From a virus, in the IMG/VR virus record IMGVR_UViG_3300023179_000234, positions 1 to 40,014 of that record: 40,014 bases of DNA. The stretch is one strand, 5' to 3'. Below, in pieces: positions 14,134 to 23,388 of this stretch. Every line of letters begins with the position of its first letter. Position 1 is the first letter of the stretch. The notes below the pieces were generated by a model, which saw nothing but the letters and a program-made list of their open reading frames with translations, did not search any database and was not told the origin of the DNA. The translations under genes and the position numbers were made by a program.

Positions 14134-17100
14134 ATGGCAACTGATGAACTTGCGGGTTTTCTTTCAGCATTGCAAGAACCTGAACAGCGCCCACCTACAG
14201 ATTATGAAATGCGGTACGCATTGGCGTTGGATGAGCTAAGAAAGCGACAAGAAGCAAGATCGGAAGTGCCTAGTGTTGCACGCGCAAGTCCGGATCAGCA
14301 AACACAAGCTATTCGAGACATGTACACTCGACAGTATGTTGAGGGCATGCAACCTAGGCCTGATACCTCACAGCGTTTTCCGCCACAGCCTAAGTCATAT
14401 GCTTATAAGTTGGCCGATGCCACGCGAAAAGCGTATGGTGCTTTATCATCTGTGTCGCCCACAATGCGTGCAGCAGAGTCGATGAGGCCTGCAGCCGAGG
14501 TGGCTGCAACGCTTGGCACAGGTGCATTAGCTTTTCCCACAGCAGCGCTTTATGGCGTAGGTCGTGCCGGAACCGAGGCCATTCGACAAAAACTAGGCTA
14601 CGCACCCTCACCCGATGTTAACAAAGACATCGTGTCGGATGCTATCAAAGCCATGACGTATGAGCCTAAGACCGAGAGCGCGCAAGGCGCCTTAGGTGCT
14701 ATTGCACAAGGTTTTGAAGCGTCCAAGATACCGCATGCTTGGCCTGGCGTGCCTCGAACTCTTATAACGCCGGAAGCCCTGCAAGTTGCAGGTGCTCGAA
14801 CCGGTATGCGTTTAGGGGAATTGAGAGATATTCCGGCCGATATTGCTATGCAACGGCAAGGTTTAACGCGCCGCAATGTGATGAATGAGCCTACTCTTGG
14901 TGCGCAAATGGGTAAAGGCATTGACATTGTTGGTGAGGCTTTGCCACAGCAACGACAGGACTTAGGTCTGTTATTAGAAAGCCAAAGTGGTGCCGTACGG
15001 CCACAGGGTTCTCGAATCTTGCAGCCTGAAATTCCACCTGGAATGCAGCCTGAGCAATCTGCCATAGACAGTAATCTATCGCAGACACTTAAGCATGTTC
15101 TTAAGCTTTCTGCTGTGCCATATACAACAGAGCAGTTTCGACAGCCTCGTAATTTAGAAGGTGCAATTAGCAATGCCTATTTTGATAGGCGTGAAATACC
15201 ACGCGCATTAGGCATTGATATACCTCAAGAAAAAATAAATAAGTTAAATGAGATGCGTCAGGCATTTACCGAAGACTACATACAAAAAATGTTTCCTATG
15301 GCTACAGACGCCGCGGAAGCTTTTGACATGTATCGATTGCGTTTTAATACAGCTCCAGCAATAGAAGCGCAAGATGCAAAGATCTTTTCAGAGTTCTTAA
15401 AGTCTGATGAATTGCAAAAATGGAAAGACGCCGAAAGCGTTTATATTCCAACCATGGAAGAGTTTGAGCATAAACTTTCTAAGTTTGATGATTGGATTGA
15501 TAAGAAAGTTGTACACAATTACGTATCAAAGTTTGTAGGTACTGCACAAGACCCAATGATTCAGCTTATTGCGAAGGGTGAAGGCCCCGAATCGGCTGAA
15601 GTTCTTTCCAAAAGGCTTGATCGACCGCACCCATCAGATTATATTCAACAGATGCGAAAGCAAGCCGGTTTCCCTGAAATAGAGACACCAACACGTATTG
15701 CGGCTGTGCAAGCTGAAAGAGAATTAGAACAGCTAGAATATCGTTTAGACGCTTTAGAGTTTGCTAAAGAAGAAGCAAGTCGTGAGGCTGATGTATTGGG
15801 CATAGCACCTATAACGCACCCGCCCTTTTTAGATGCTCGAAATCAAATTCGAGAAATAGCGCCACAAGTCGAAGCAGCACAAGAAAATGTTAATAACCTT
15901 AACGCAGCTTTGCAATACGAGCATACGGCCGATCGAGCAATTAGCCCTATCATACCTGAAAAAAGAGCAGAGTTTATAAAACACTTAGGTGCTAGGCGGT
16001 TTATTTATCCGAATCTTCATAAGATACCTGAATCTGAAACGTTATACACATATTATCGAGGCGCAAATTTACAATCGCTTATATTACAAGATACTGTTAG
16101 TGAAATTGCAAGAAAATATTTTTCAGGCCGACTTACCGATGCGCAACTTGATAATTTAGATTTTCCTAAAGCCGTGCAAAAAGAAGCACAAGAACGTATT
16201 GTACGTGAAAACAAAGAAAAAATTGCGCTAAAGCAATACGTTTTTGACGTAAAAGAAAAAGCTAAAGAAGACATGCATCAATTTGCAAACTTTTTGGATG
16301 ATTCAGGCAAGATTGCGGTGATTGAGCTTGATGACTCACTTCCCATAGACGAGCTTAAACGATTGGCTTCAATGGATACCGAGGTGTTGAATCATTGCAT
16401 AGCTGAAGGCGGCGAGCATACATGGAAACAACACCCTTTTACATTGGAAAAAGATAAATACTTTTATAAGGGTATTGTGCATCCGGTAACGGGCAAATCC
16501 CAATCAGGCGTAGACTTAACACGATATCTTCAGCTTGCAGTTGACAATAAAGCAATGTACCCTAGCATTAGAGATGCTGAGACAGGATTGCCTATTGCAA
16601 CTTTAAAATTTAGTAAACTATCAAATGGATTGCTTGCACTTTCGGAGTTAAAAGGCCCTAAAAATGAACAAATCATCAATGTCCATCAACTTGCAGGTCC
16701 CATTGCTGATTATTTAAACTCAAAAGCGCATTTAATTACTAATAACTACGATGGCATCCACGATTTAACTGTTAACACGAATGGTCATATTGTTGACTTG
16801 CTCCATGAAGACTCATCATCAAAAATTGCGCAATCTATAGGCGTAAAAGAACCTGAAGTGCTTAAATACGACTTCTCGCCCGTTGATGGTAAAAGGTTTG
16901 TTACGCGCAAAGAATTACGCGATCAATACAGATCATATAAAGAAATGGAAAAGCTTGGTCCGCCTGAAGTTGCGCCTGAGCCCCCACCCCCTCCGCCTCC
17001 TGAACCCGCACTCGCGCCGCCTATTGCAGAAGAGCCTTTGAATTTTGAAGGTGATTGGGTCGCAGAGCCTGTATATTTGCATGTACCTAATGCGCAAACG

Positions 17101-17769
17101 CTACTTAATTATGCGTTATCTCTTGAAGATCTTCCCCCAAATCAATATATTGTTCCAGCTGAGATACAACAGTTAACAACACCGCAAGTTTACGCAATGG
17201 TTAATGGCCCTGAATTACAAGAATTACGGCATTTTTTTAATGGGCTTTATCGCGAAATATCACAAGATATGACGCCACTTGATTGGCCTGGTCCACCAGA
17301 ATCGCTATATGATATACAGCTTGGTATATTAAATTGGGCCAAAAGTGCTAAAGACCATCTTAGACAAGGCAATTCTTTGGGGCCTATGTTTGACGACCCG
17401 ATAAGACGCGAAATACTTGTAAGAATGCTTGATGAGATTAGAATGCCTGTTATTGTTGATGAGATTCTTAATGCAGCCAATGAAGAGGGTTGGTTTAATG
17501 GCAATGCCGAGTATAATCGTATTCCTTATGAGATCACGGCGCTTTCGGATGAAGATTTAAGCGCCGCACTTGCTGGCCAAGACACCGCTTCACTCTCATC
17601 GCTTGCATATAATCTTATGCTTGGTTATGGCATTGAAAATAATCCTGAAAGATTGATGGAAATAGCCTCGGAGATTCGCAATCGTAATATGTTTGGGCCT
17701 ACGCTAACGCATCCGCATGATCGCGAATGGATTGCAAGGTATTTAGAGCAATCGGCGGGTGAAAGATAA
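14134..17769 (+). CDS. Giant 1211-aa protein with PcfJ-like segment, possible ejected virion protein
   Basis: No full-length family recognised. Residues 117-142 form a hydrophobic Gly/Ala-rich stretch (ATLGTGALAFPTAALYGVG). Residues 520-620 are coiled-coil-like (AVQAERELEQLEYRLDALEF). Residues 750-865 resemble PcfJ-like domains: EVLNHCIAEGG (750-760), then SIRDAETGLPIATLKF (811-826) and ELKGPKNEQI (837-846). A Pro-rich linker follows near 948-970. Base composition is AT-rich compared with terminase. Position between terminase and portal, length and hydrophobic N-terminus fit an internal protein delivered with the DNA, but this is inference. AAGGA lies five bases before the ATG. Confidence 0.8.
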   Translation: MATDELAGFLSALQEPEQRPPTDYEMRYALALDELRKRQEARSEVPSVARASPDQQTQAIRDMYTRQYVEGMQPRPDTSQRFPPQPKSYAYKLADATRKAYGALSSVSPTMRAAESMRPAAEVAATLGTGALAFPTAALYGVGRAGTEAIRQKLGYAPSPDVNKDIVSDAIKAMTYEPKTESAQGALGAIAQGFEASKIPHAWPGVPRTLITPEALQVAGARTGMRLGELRDIPADIAMQRQGLTRRNVMNEPTLGAQMGKGIDIVGEALPQQRQDLGLLLESQSGAVRPQGSRILQPEIPPGMQPEQSAIDSNLSQTLKHVLKLSAVPYTTEQFRQPRNLEGAISNAYFDRREIPRALGIDIPQEKINKLNEMRQAFTEDYIQKMFPMATDAAEAFDMYRLRFNTAPAIEAQDAKIFSEFLKSDELQKWKDAESVYIPTMEEFEHKLSKFDDWIDKKVVHNYVSKFVGTAQDPMIQLIAKGEGPESAEVLSKRLDRPHPSDYIQQMRKQAGFPEIETPTRIAAVQAERELEQLEYRLDALEFAKEEASREADVLGIAPITHPPFLDARNQIREIAPQVEAAQENVNNLNAALQYEHTADRAISPIIPEKRAEFIKHLGARRFIYPNLHKIPESETLYTYYRGANLQSLILQDTVSEIARKYFSGRLTDAQLDNLDFPKAVQKEAQERIVRENKEKIALKQYVFDVKEKAKEDMHQFANFLDDSGKIAVIELDDSLPIDELKRLASMDTEVLNHCIAEGGEHTWKQHPFTLEKDKYFYKGIVHPVTGKSQSGVDLTRYLQLAVDNKAMYPSIRDAETGLPIATLKFSKLSNGLLALSELKGPKNEQIINVHQLAGPIADYLNSKAHLITNNYDGIHDLTVNTNGHIVDLLHEDSSSKIAQSIGVKEPEVLKYDFSPVDGKRFVTRKELRDQYRSYKEMEKLGPPEVAPEPPPPPPPEPALAPPIAEEPLNFEGDWVAEPVYLHVPNAQTLLNYALSLEDLPPNQYIVPAEIQQLTTPQVYAMVNGPELQELRHFFNGLYREISQDMTPLDWPGPPESLYDIQLGILNWAKSAKDHLRQGNSLGPMFDDPIRREILVRMLDEIRMPVIVDEILNAANEEGWFNGNAEYNRIPYEITALSDEDLSAALAGQDTASLSSLAYNLMLGYGIENNPERLMEIASEIRNRNMFGPTLTHPHDREWIARYLEQSAGER

Positions 17770-17793
17770 CAACGTAAACCGGAGTTTATAGCC

Positions 17794-20325
17794 ATGGCTA
17801 TTGAGATGCCAATCCCTCAAGACTTTAATCGGTTTATCGACCCGGTAGTTGAAGATGCCGAAGTTGAAGAGTCTGAGGAAAATACTTCAATTTTTGAATT
17901 ATTTGATAAACAAGAGCCTGAAGTTGAAGAATTACCTGATGGCAGCGCTATTGTTCGTGTTAAAGACCCCGGACCTTTAGAGGAGCCTGACTTTTATGAA
18001 AACATGGCCGATTCAATTCCACAATATAAACTTACGCCGCTTGCTCAGAAATATCTTGATCTTATTGAGAAAGACCGCGAGGCGCGTGAAGATCGCGACA
18101 AGCAATACGAAGAAGGAATCCGTCGAACGGGATTAGGTAAAGACGCGCCGGGTGGAGCGCAGTTTCAAGGCGCCAGCAAAGTCGTGCACCCCATCATGGC
18201 CGAAGCATGCGTGGATTTTTCGGCTCGTGCCATCAAAGAGCTATTCCCACCTGAAGGACCTGTGCGAACTAAAATTGTAGGCGAGACGACCGATGATAAA
18301 GTTGCTCGTGCCGAGCGTAAGCGCGACTTTATGAATTGGCAGCTCACCGAGCAAATTGTTGAGTTTAGAGCCGAGGAAGAGCAAATGCTTTCGCAAATGC
18401 CTCTTGGCGGTAGCCAATACTTTAAGATGTGGTTTGATGAGCAGCAACGTCGGCCGTGCGTCGAGTTCGTCCCCATCGACAATATCTATTTGCCCTATGC
18501 GGCAGGAAGTTTTTACACAGCTCAGCGCGTAACGGAAGTTAACGACATTACGCAAGAAACCTTTGACATCCGCGTTAATCAAGGCTTGTATATTGACTTG
18601 GATTTAACGCCACCGTCCGAAGCGCCTGATCAAACCAAGGCCGAACAAGCAACGGATAAGGTTGAGGGTAAAGCCGCGCAGGCTATGAACATTGACGGCG
18701 TCCGCCGCGTCTTCCATATCTATACATGGTTGGAAATGGATGAGGAAGATGATGGCTTTTCAAAAGGCGAACGGGCGCCTTATATCCTTATGGTTGATGA
18801 GCTTAACCGCGCCGTGGTTGGTTTATATCGTAACTGGGAATATAACGATAAGCGGATGGAAAAGCTTGATTGGCTCATTGAGTTTCCATTTATTCCGTGG
18901 CGAGGAGCCTACGCCATTGGCATGCCGCATTTAATTGGTGGTTTATCGGCGGCGTTGACGGGAACTTTGCGCGCATTGCTCGACGCCGCACATATCGTCA
19001 ACGCGCCTACCATGTTGAAGCTTAAAGGCGCAAAGATTAGTGGGCAATCCACAAGCATTGAGCCGACGCAAGTTTCGGAAATCGAAGGTGCTCCTGGTGT
19101 AGACGATATTCGTAAAGTCGCTATGCCTGTACCATTTAATCAGCCTAGTCCTGTTTTATTTGAGTTGCTTGGTTGGTTAACCACTGCTGCAAAAGGCGTT
19201 GTAACAACATCTGAGGAAAAAATTGCCGATGTTACGTCCAACGCGCCTGTTGGTACAACACAGGCTTTGATTGAGCAAGGCGCTGCGGTCTTCTCGGCCA
19301 TTCATGCGCGATTGCATGCCAGCCAACGCCGTGTTTTACAAGTACTTGCGCGAATCAACCGCTGGTATTTTGAGGATATGGACAAGGCCGAGATGGTCGA
19401 GGAGCTTGGCATTTCAAAGGAAGACTTTGAAAAGAATAGCGATGTTATGCCGGTTAGCGACCCGCATATCTTTGCCGAGACACAACGGTATGCGCAAATT
19501 CAAACTTTGGCAGCACGTGCCGAGAAAAACCCGGACTTGTATAACCGCATAGCCGTTGAAAAGAGAATTCTAAAGCAAATTAAATTGCCTGATATTAACG
19601 AGGTTTTACCCGATCCTAAAGACGTTAAGGAAATGAATCCGGCTTTGGAGAATGTGGCCATGACGTTGGGTAAACCCGTCGGTGCGTTTCCTCAGCAAGA
19701 TCACATTGCGCATCTCATGGTCCATTGTGCCTATGCCATTGACCCTACGTATGGCGCCAGTCCATTGATTGCTAAGACTTTTACACCGGCGTTTTTAGAG
19801 CATACTAAACAGCATTTGGCACTTTGGTATTTGAATCAGGTTGATGGGTATGCCAGCGCCGCGCTTGATCGGCCTTTTAATGTCTTAAAAGAACAGCGCT
19901 TGCCTTATGAGGCTGATAAGTTTATGGCCGTTATTGCGCAGTTGGTGCATAAGGATACGGCTATGACGTTTGAAAAGATCCAACAAGTCGTACAGGGCGC
20001 TATGCAAGTCATGCAGCAATTGCAACCACAGCCGCCTATGGATCCGGCAACACAGGCGTTTGTACAAACATCTATGGCTGAAACGCAAAGACGTGCTGTT
20101 AAGGACCAAGCCGACGTACAGCTTAATATGGCTAAGTTGCAACAAAAGGCCGAGTTTGATCAATCTAAGCTCCAAGCCGATATTATTATGAACACGGAAG
20201 ATAACTTAGTGAATGAAAGAATCAAGACGGCAGAACTAACGCGCGATGCTGCCGAATTGCAAAATGAGCAGGTACGTACTGCTCTTGACGCGCAGCGTGT
20301 TGTTCAAACTTCTTTAGGAGCATGA
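17794..20325 (+). CDS. Portal protein
   Basis: At 843 aa this is a large podovirus-type portal, forming the dodecameric DNA gate at one capsid vertex. Characteristic parts are an acidic N-terminal extension (1-70), QYEEGIRRTGLGKDAPGGAQ, KVVHPIMAEACVDFSARAIK, KMWFDEQQRRPCVEFVPIDN, and PFIPWRGAYAIGMPHLIGGL. A Gln-rich coiled-coil barrel-like C-terminus follows (residues 730-843, QVVQGAMQVMQQLQPQPP). CGGAG lies nine bases before the ATG. It binds terminase during packaging and the connector proteins encoded further right afterwards. Confidence 0.93.
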   Translation: MAIEMPIPQDFNRFIDPVVEDAEVEESEENTSIFELFDKQEPEVEELPDGSAIVRVKDPGPLEEPDFYENMADSIPQYKLTPLAQKYLDLIEKDREAREDRDKQYEEGIRRTGLGKDAPGGAQFQGASKVVHPIMAEACVDFSARAIKELFPPEGPVRTKIVGETTDDKVARAERKRDFMNWQLTEQIVEFRAEEEQMLSQMPLGGSQYFKMWFDEQQRRPCVEFVPIDNIYLPYAAGSFYTAQRVTEVNDITQETFDIRVNQGLYIDLDLTPPSEAPDQTKAEQATDKVEGKAAQAMNIDGVRRVFHIYTWLEMDEEDDGFSKGERAPYILMVDELNRAVVGLYRNWEYNDKRMEKLDWLIEFPFIPWRGAYAIGMPHLIGGLSAALTGTLRALLDAAHIVNAPTMLKLKGAKISGQSTSIEPTQVSEIEGAPGVDDIRKVAMPVPFNQPSPVLFELLGWLTTAAKGVVTTSEEKIADVTSNAPVGTTQALIEQGAAVFSAIHARLHASQRRVLQVLARINRWYFEDMDKAEMVEELGISKEDFEKNSDVMPVSDPHIFAETQRYAQIQTLAARAEKNPDLYNRIAVEKRILKQIKLPDINEVLPDPKDVKEMNPALENVAMTLGKPVGAFPQQDHIAHLMVHCAYAIDPTYGASPLIAKTFTPAFLEHTKQHLALWYLNQVDGYASAALDRPFNVLKEQRLPYEADKFMAVIAQLVHKDTAMTFEKIQQVVQGAMQVMQQLQPQPPMDPATQAFVQTSMAETQRRAVKDQADVQLNMAKLQQKAEFDQSKLQADIIMNTEDNLVNERIKTAELTRDAAELQNEQVRTALDAQRVVQTSLGA

Positions 20326-20326
20326 A

Positions 20327-20617
20327 ATGTCAGACGAGGGAATTAATCTTCATAAGCGTATGGCTATGGGAGCGGGCGAAGGTGTTGCAAAAGCTGCCGG
20401 CAAAGGGCCTATTCAAAAATACAAAGCCGGTGGGCAGGTTATGCCTGAAAAGGGTGTTGCTAATTTGTCAGCCCGTGGCTCTGCGCCTCCACCCTTACCC
20501 ATGGGCGGTAAGACTAAGATTGCGACAATGAAAAAAGGCGGTATGTCAAAAAAGCCACCCGGCTTGATGATTGCCATTGGTCTGCCTGTTAAGAAGTCAT
20601 CCGGTCGGGGCCGTTAA
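20327..20617 (+). CDS. Small basic Gly/Lys/Pro-rich protein (96 aa)
   Basis: A low-complexity basic protein: KAAGKGPIQKYKAGGQVMPE, then GGKTKIATMKKGGMSKKPPG and a KKSSGRGR tail. Its KYxAGGxV motif recurs in the 164-aa protein at 24809. No folded domain is evident. Such proteins occur in phage head modules and might bind DNA or coat the inner capsid; this is inference. It starts one base after the portal stop and ends in a TAATG overlap with the next gene. Confidence 0.75.
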   Translation: MSDEGINLHKRMAMGAGEGVAKAAGKGPIQKYKAGGQVMPEKGVANLSARGSAPPPLPMGGKTKIATMKKGGMSKKPPGLMIAIGLPVKKSSGRGR

Positions 20618-20799
20618 TGCGTGTATCCGATCTTATTGGTCGAATAAAAGCTGCGCAATTAAAGCTTGCAGGATCTCTAACTAATGGAACTCCGCAATCT
20701 TTTGATGCCTATCAGCGTTTAGTCGGTCAGCACCAAGGCTTGGATGAAGCCTTGAATATTATCAATCAACTTTTAGAAGAGGCTGAAAATGTCGAATGA
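20617..20799 (+). CDS. Small helical protein in the head module (60 aa)
   Basis: Begins MRVSDLIGRIKAAQLKLAGS and ends NIINQLLEEAENVE. It is almost all helix, with a QHQGLDEALNIINQLLEEAE coiled-coil-like end, and resembles short phage proteins of unknown function that follow portal genes. It overlaps the basic protein upstream and the GroES-like gene downstream (11 bases), so it is translated as part of the same block. Confidence 0.7.
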   Translation: MRVSDLIGRIKAAQLKLAGSLTNGTPQSFDAYQRLVGQHQGLDEALNIINQLLEEAENVE

Positions 20800-21211
20800 C
20801 ATTGTAGAACAAACGCTTGAAGAAGCGTTTCCTGACGTCGATCCTATGATGACGCCTTACGGAGCAAGAGTCTTAATACAATTGCGTGCGGTAAAGGAAA
20901 AAGTATCAAAAGCAGGCTTGGTTTTGGTTGAAGAAACTCGAGAAGCCGAGAAATGGAACACAATGATTGGTAAAGTCATTGCAATTGGGCCTTTGGCCTT
21001 TAAAAAACGTGACTCAATGGAGCCTTGGCCTGAAGGATCTTGGGCTGAAGTAGGTGAATTTGTTCGCGTGCCAAAGTGGGGCGGTGATCGATGGGAAGTC
21101 GACTATGAAAATGGTGAGCAAAATGGCAAAGCTTTGTTTACTTTTTTCAATGACCATGAATTAATTGGCAAAGTCACCGGCGACCCATTGAAAATCAAAG
21201 CTTTCATTTAA
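20789..21211 (+). CDS. GroES-like co-chaperonin (phage Cpn10)
   Basis: A 140-aa protein with the Cpn10 beta-barrel pattern: PYGARVLIQLRAVKEKVSKA, GLVLVEETREAEKW (the mobile-loop region, with GLVL in place of the usual GGIVL), GKVIAIGPLAF, then VGEFVRVPKWGGDRWEVD and FNDHELIGKV. It is longer than bacterial GroES (about 97 aa) because of inserts around residues 70-80 and 100-115. Phages such as T4 encode a GroES substitute (gp31) that works with host GroEL to fold capsid protein; its place between portal and capsid genes suggests the same role. GAGG lies about seven bases before the ATG. Confidence 0.85.
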   Translation: MSNDIVEQTLEEAFPDVDPMMTPYGARVLIQLRAVKEKVSKAGLVLVEETREAEKWNTMIGKVIAIGPLAFKKRDSMEPWPEGSWAEVGEFVRVPKWGGDRWEVDYENGEQNGKALFTFFNDHELIGKVTGDPLKIKAFI

Positions 21212-21232
21212 GTTTTGAAAGGAAACTATGAA

Positions 21233-22222
21233 ATGAACGCCACAGAAAAGTTGGAACTACAAGTTGCGGAGTCACAAGATGGCTCGGCAATTGTCAAAAT
21301 GCCTATTACCGGTGCTGATCTTAGTCAAGAACAGTCTGAAGACTCACAAGAAGCATTATCGGATGCATCAGATGATGCTGAGGGACCCGATTCTCAAAAT
21401 GATGATGGCAATTATGGCCCCGATGATGATCGAGAAGCCATAAGGGCTGCACGCCGTGAAGAAAGAAAGCTCAAAAAGCAACTTCACCGTGAAAAAGCAC
21501 GCGAATCTAATCATCTTATCAACGCTTTGCGTAAACAAAACCAAGATTTGGCTCAGCGCCTTGCTGCGGTTGAAACAAAAACGTCTGGCGCTGAACTTGC
21601 AAGATTAGAAAAAGCAATTGATGATGCGTCGACTCGCGTAGAATACGCAAAGTTGCAAATTAAGCAAGCGACGACTTCCAGAAATGGCGATGACATGGCC
21701 AAAGCACAACAGCTTTGGTATGATAGTCAGCGTCAGTTGGAAAGTTTGCAATCTATAAAAGATACGGCATCGCGGCAGCTTTCTCAGCCTAGGCAAAATA
21801 TATCCGTACCGGATCCAATGGTTCAGAAGAACGCCGCCGACTGGATGGGTCGTAATCGTTGGTATGACCCACAGTTGCGAGATCCGGATTCAAAAATTGC
21901 GCAAATGATTGATAATCAGCTTACCGAAGAGGGCTATGACCCATCTTTGGCAGATTATTGGGAAGAATTGGATGAAAGAGTGCAAAAATACCTTCCACAT
22001 CGCTATAATTCGGGGTATAGTAGCAATACACGAACTCCGAAACCGAGATCTCCTGTGACAAGTTCCGGCCGCGAATCAACATCTGCCAGATTTACTGAGT
22101 ATAAACTCAGCAATGACCGCGTCAAAGCTATTAAAGACGCCGGCATGTGGGATAACGTTGAACAACGTAATCGCATGATCGAAAAGTACGCGGAATTTGA
22201 CCGTCAACAGAAGAGAGGTTAA
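21233..22222 (+). CDS. Scaffold-like acidic coiled-coil protein
   Basis: A 329-aa protein with a strongly acidic, Ser/Asp-rich N-terminus (residues 20-70), a long coiled coil (REERKLKKQLHREKARESNH, then INALRKQNQDLAQRLAAVET and on to about residue 180) and a C-terminal region with NAADWMGRNRWYDPQLRDPD and ADYWEELDERVQKYLP. Its position directly before capsid genes and its composition match phage scaffolding proteins. A TTG at 21215 would extend it by six codons, but GAAAGGA sits nine bases before the ATG at 21233, which is preferred. Confidence 0.8.
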   Translation: MNATEKLELQVAESQDGSAIVKMPITGADLSQEQSEDSQEALSDASDDAEGPDSQNDDGNYGPDDDREAIRAARREERKLKKQLHREKARESNHLINALRKQNQDLAQRLAAVETKTSGAELARLEKAIDDASTRVEYAKLQIKQATTSRNGDDMAKAQQLWYDSQRQLESLQSIKDTASRQLSQPRQNISVPDPMVQKNAADWMGRNRWYDPQLRDPDSKIAQMIDNQLTEEGYDPSLADYWEELDERVQKYLPHRYNSGYSSNTRTPKPRSPVTSSGRESTSARFTEYKLSNDRVKAIKDAGMWDNVEQRNRMIEKYAEFDRQQKRG

Positions 22223-22223
22223 C

Positions 22224-22760
22224 ATGGACGATCGCTTAAGAAAGAATGTACGTGCTGGTCGTGAAAATCGTGCAGCTGAAGATGAATCACGACAAGCTCC
22301 TGAAAAACAATTTGCATTATCCGAGGAGCGTCGTAAGATGTTCCGCACGGAATGGCTGCAAGAAGCCCTTCCAACACCCCCCGAGATTCCAGGCTACCAT
22401 CTATGCTGGCTCTCTTCCAATAACTCGTATGACCCGATTCACAAAAGAATGCGCCTGGGCTATGAGCCCGTGAAAGCCGATGAGTTGCCTGGCTTTGAGC
22501 ATTTAAAAGTGAAAGCTGGTGAGCATGTTGGGTTTGTTGCATGTAATGAGATGCTTCTCTTTAAGCTCCCGATGGATATCTATCAGGAGATGATGTATGA
22601 ATTACATCATAGGCTGCCTCTTGAAGAGCAAGAGAAAATCAAAGTGCAACAAGACCAGTTACTCGATGCTCGCGATAAGAATGGTCGTTCACTTGTTATG
22701 GTCGAAGGCGACGGCATGAATTTTAGAAACCCTGCTCCAGCAATCCCAGTCTTTGAATAA
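22224..22760 (+). CDS. Conserved head-module protein of unknown function (178 aa)
   Basis: The basic N-terminus (DDRLRKNVRAGRENRAAEDE) is followed by a globular part, EIPGYHLCWLSSNNSYDPIH, RMRLGYEPVKADELPGFE, VGFVACNEMLLFKLPMDIYQ, and a helical region with LPLEEQEKIKVQQDQLLDAR. Similar proteins occur between scaffold and capsid genes in related phages, but no function is known to me. GAGAGG lies five bases before the ATG at 22224, one base after the scaffold stop; earlier starts are not supported. Confidence 0.78.
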   Translation: MDDRLRKNVRAGRENRAAEDESRQAPEKQFALSEERRKMFRTEWLQEALPTPPEIPGYHLCWLSSNNSYDPIHKRMRLGYEPVKADELPGFEHLKVKAGEHVGFVACNEMLLFKLPMDIYQEMMYELHHRLPLEEQEKIKVQQDQLLDARDKNGRSLVMVEGDGMNFRNPAPAIPVFE

Positions 22761-22799
22761 GCTACTGCGATGTTTGAGCATTTTTGATAAGGACTAATC

Positions 22800-23375
22800 A
22801 TGAGCGCTACTAGTGCTCCGTTTGGCCTTCGTCCCGTGTACCATCCTTCTGGTTTGGATCGCGCGACGGTATTGGCCGGCGGCATTCCGTCCGGGTACGC
22901 TACTCAGATTCTGAAAGGCCAACCCGTTAAGTATAACAGCAGTGGTCAGATTGTACCCGCTGCTGCAGGTGATTCATTTGTTGGCGCCTTTGCTGGCGTG
23001 GAGTTTACTGATAGTACCGGTCGGTATCGCGTGTCAAATTATTGGCCCGCCAGTACAACTTTTGCAGCCAACACTGTATCTACTGTGTATTTTTATAGCG
23101 ATCCGCTTATTGTATATGAGATCCAAGCAGATGGTTCGTTGGCTCAAACAGCAATTGGCGATCAGGCTGACTTTACCAACATTACGGCTGGTTCTTCAAC
23201 TACAGGTTTGTCGCAAGCTACGCTATCGACAACTTTGGTTGGTGCAGGTAATTCGGCTCAAATGCGTATCGTTGATATTGCACCTTACCCTGGCAATGCT
23301 TGGGGCGATGCATTCACGATTGTTCGTGTAACTATTAACGAGTCGCAAGTTCAAGCGACCGTTAATGCATTCTAA
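22800..23375 (+). CDS. Head structural protein, decoration-like (191 aa)
   Basis: A beta-rich, Ser/Thr/Ala-rich protein beginning MSATSAPFGLRPVYHPSGLD, with SGYATQILKGQPVKYNSSGQ and SFVGAFAGVEFTDSTGRY. This APFGLRPV...SGYA...GQPV pattern is common in aquatic phage virion proteins placed just before the major capsid gene and may represent a decoration or cement protein. The AAGGA site lies six bases before the ATG. The role is inferred from position and composition. Confidence 0.78.
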   Translation: MSATSAPFGLRPVYHPSGLDRATVLAGGIPSGYATQILKGQPVKYNSSGQIVPAAAGDSFVGAFAGVEFTDSTGRYRVSNYWPASTTFAANTVSTVYFYSDPLIVYEIQADGSLAQTAIGDQADFTNITAGSSTTGLSQATLSTTLVGAGNSAQMRIVDIAPYPGNAWGDAFTIVRVTINESQVQATVNAF

Positions 23376-23388
23376 GGAGGGCTAACAA

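Noticed and set aside
14598-15173. Leftward frame of 191 codons inside the giant protein
   Set aside because: Antisense to a continuous 1211-codon frame in the late operon; no start signal.
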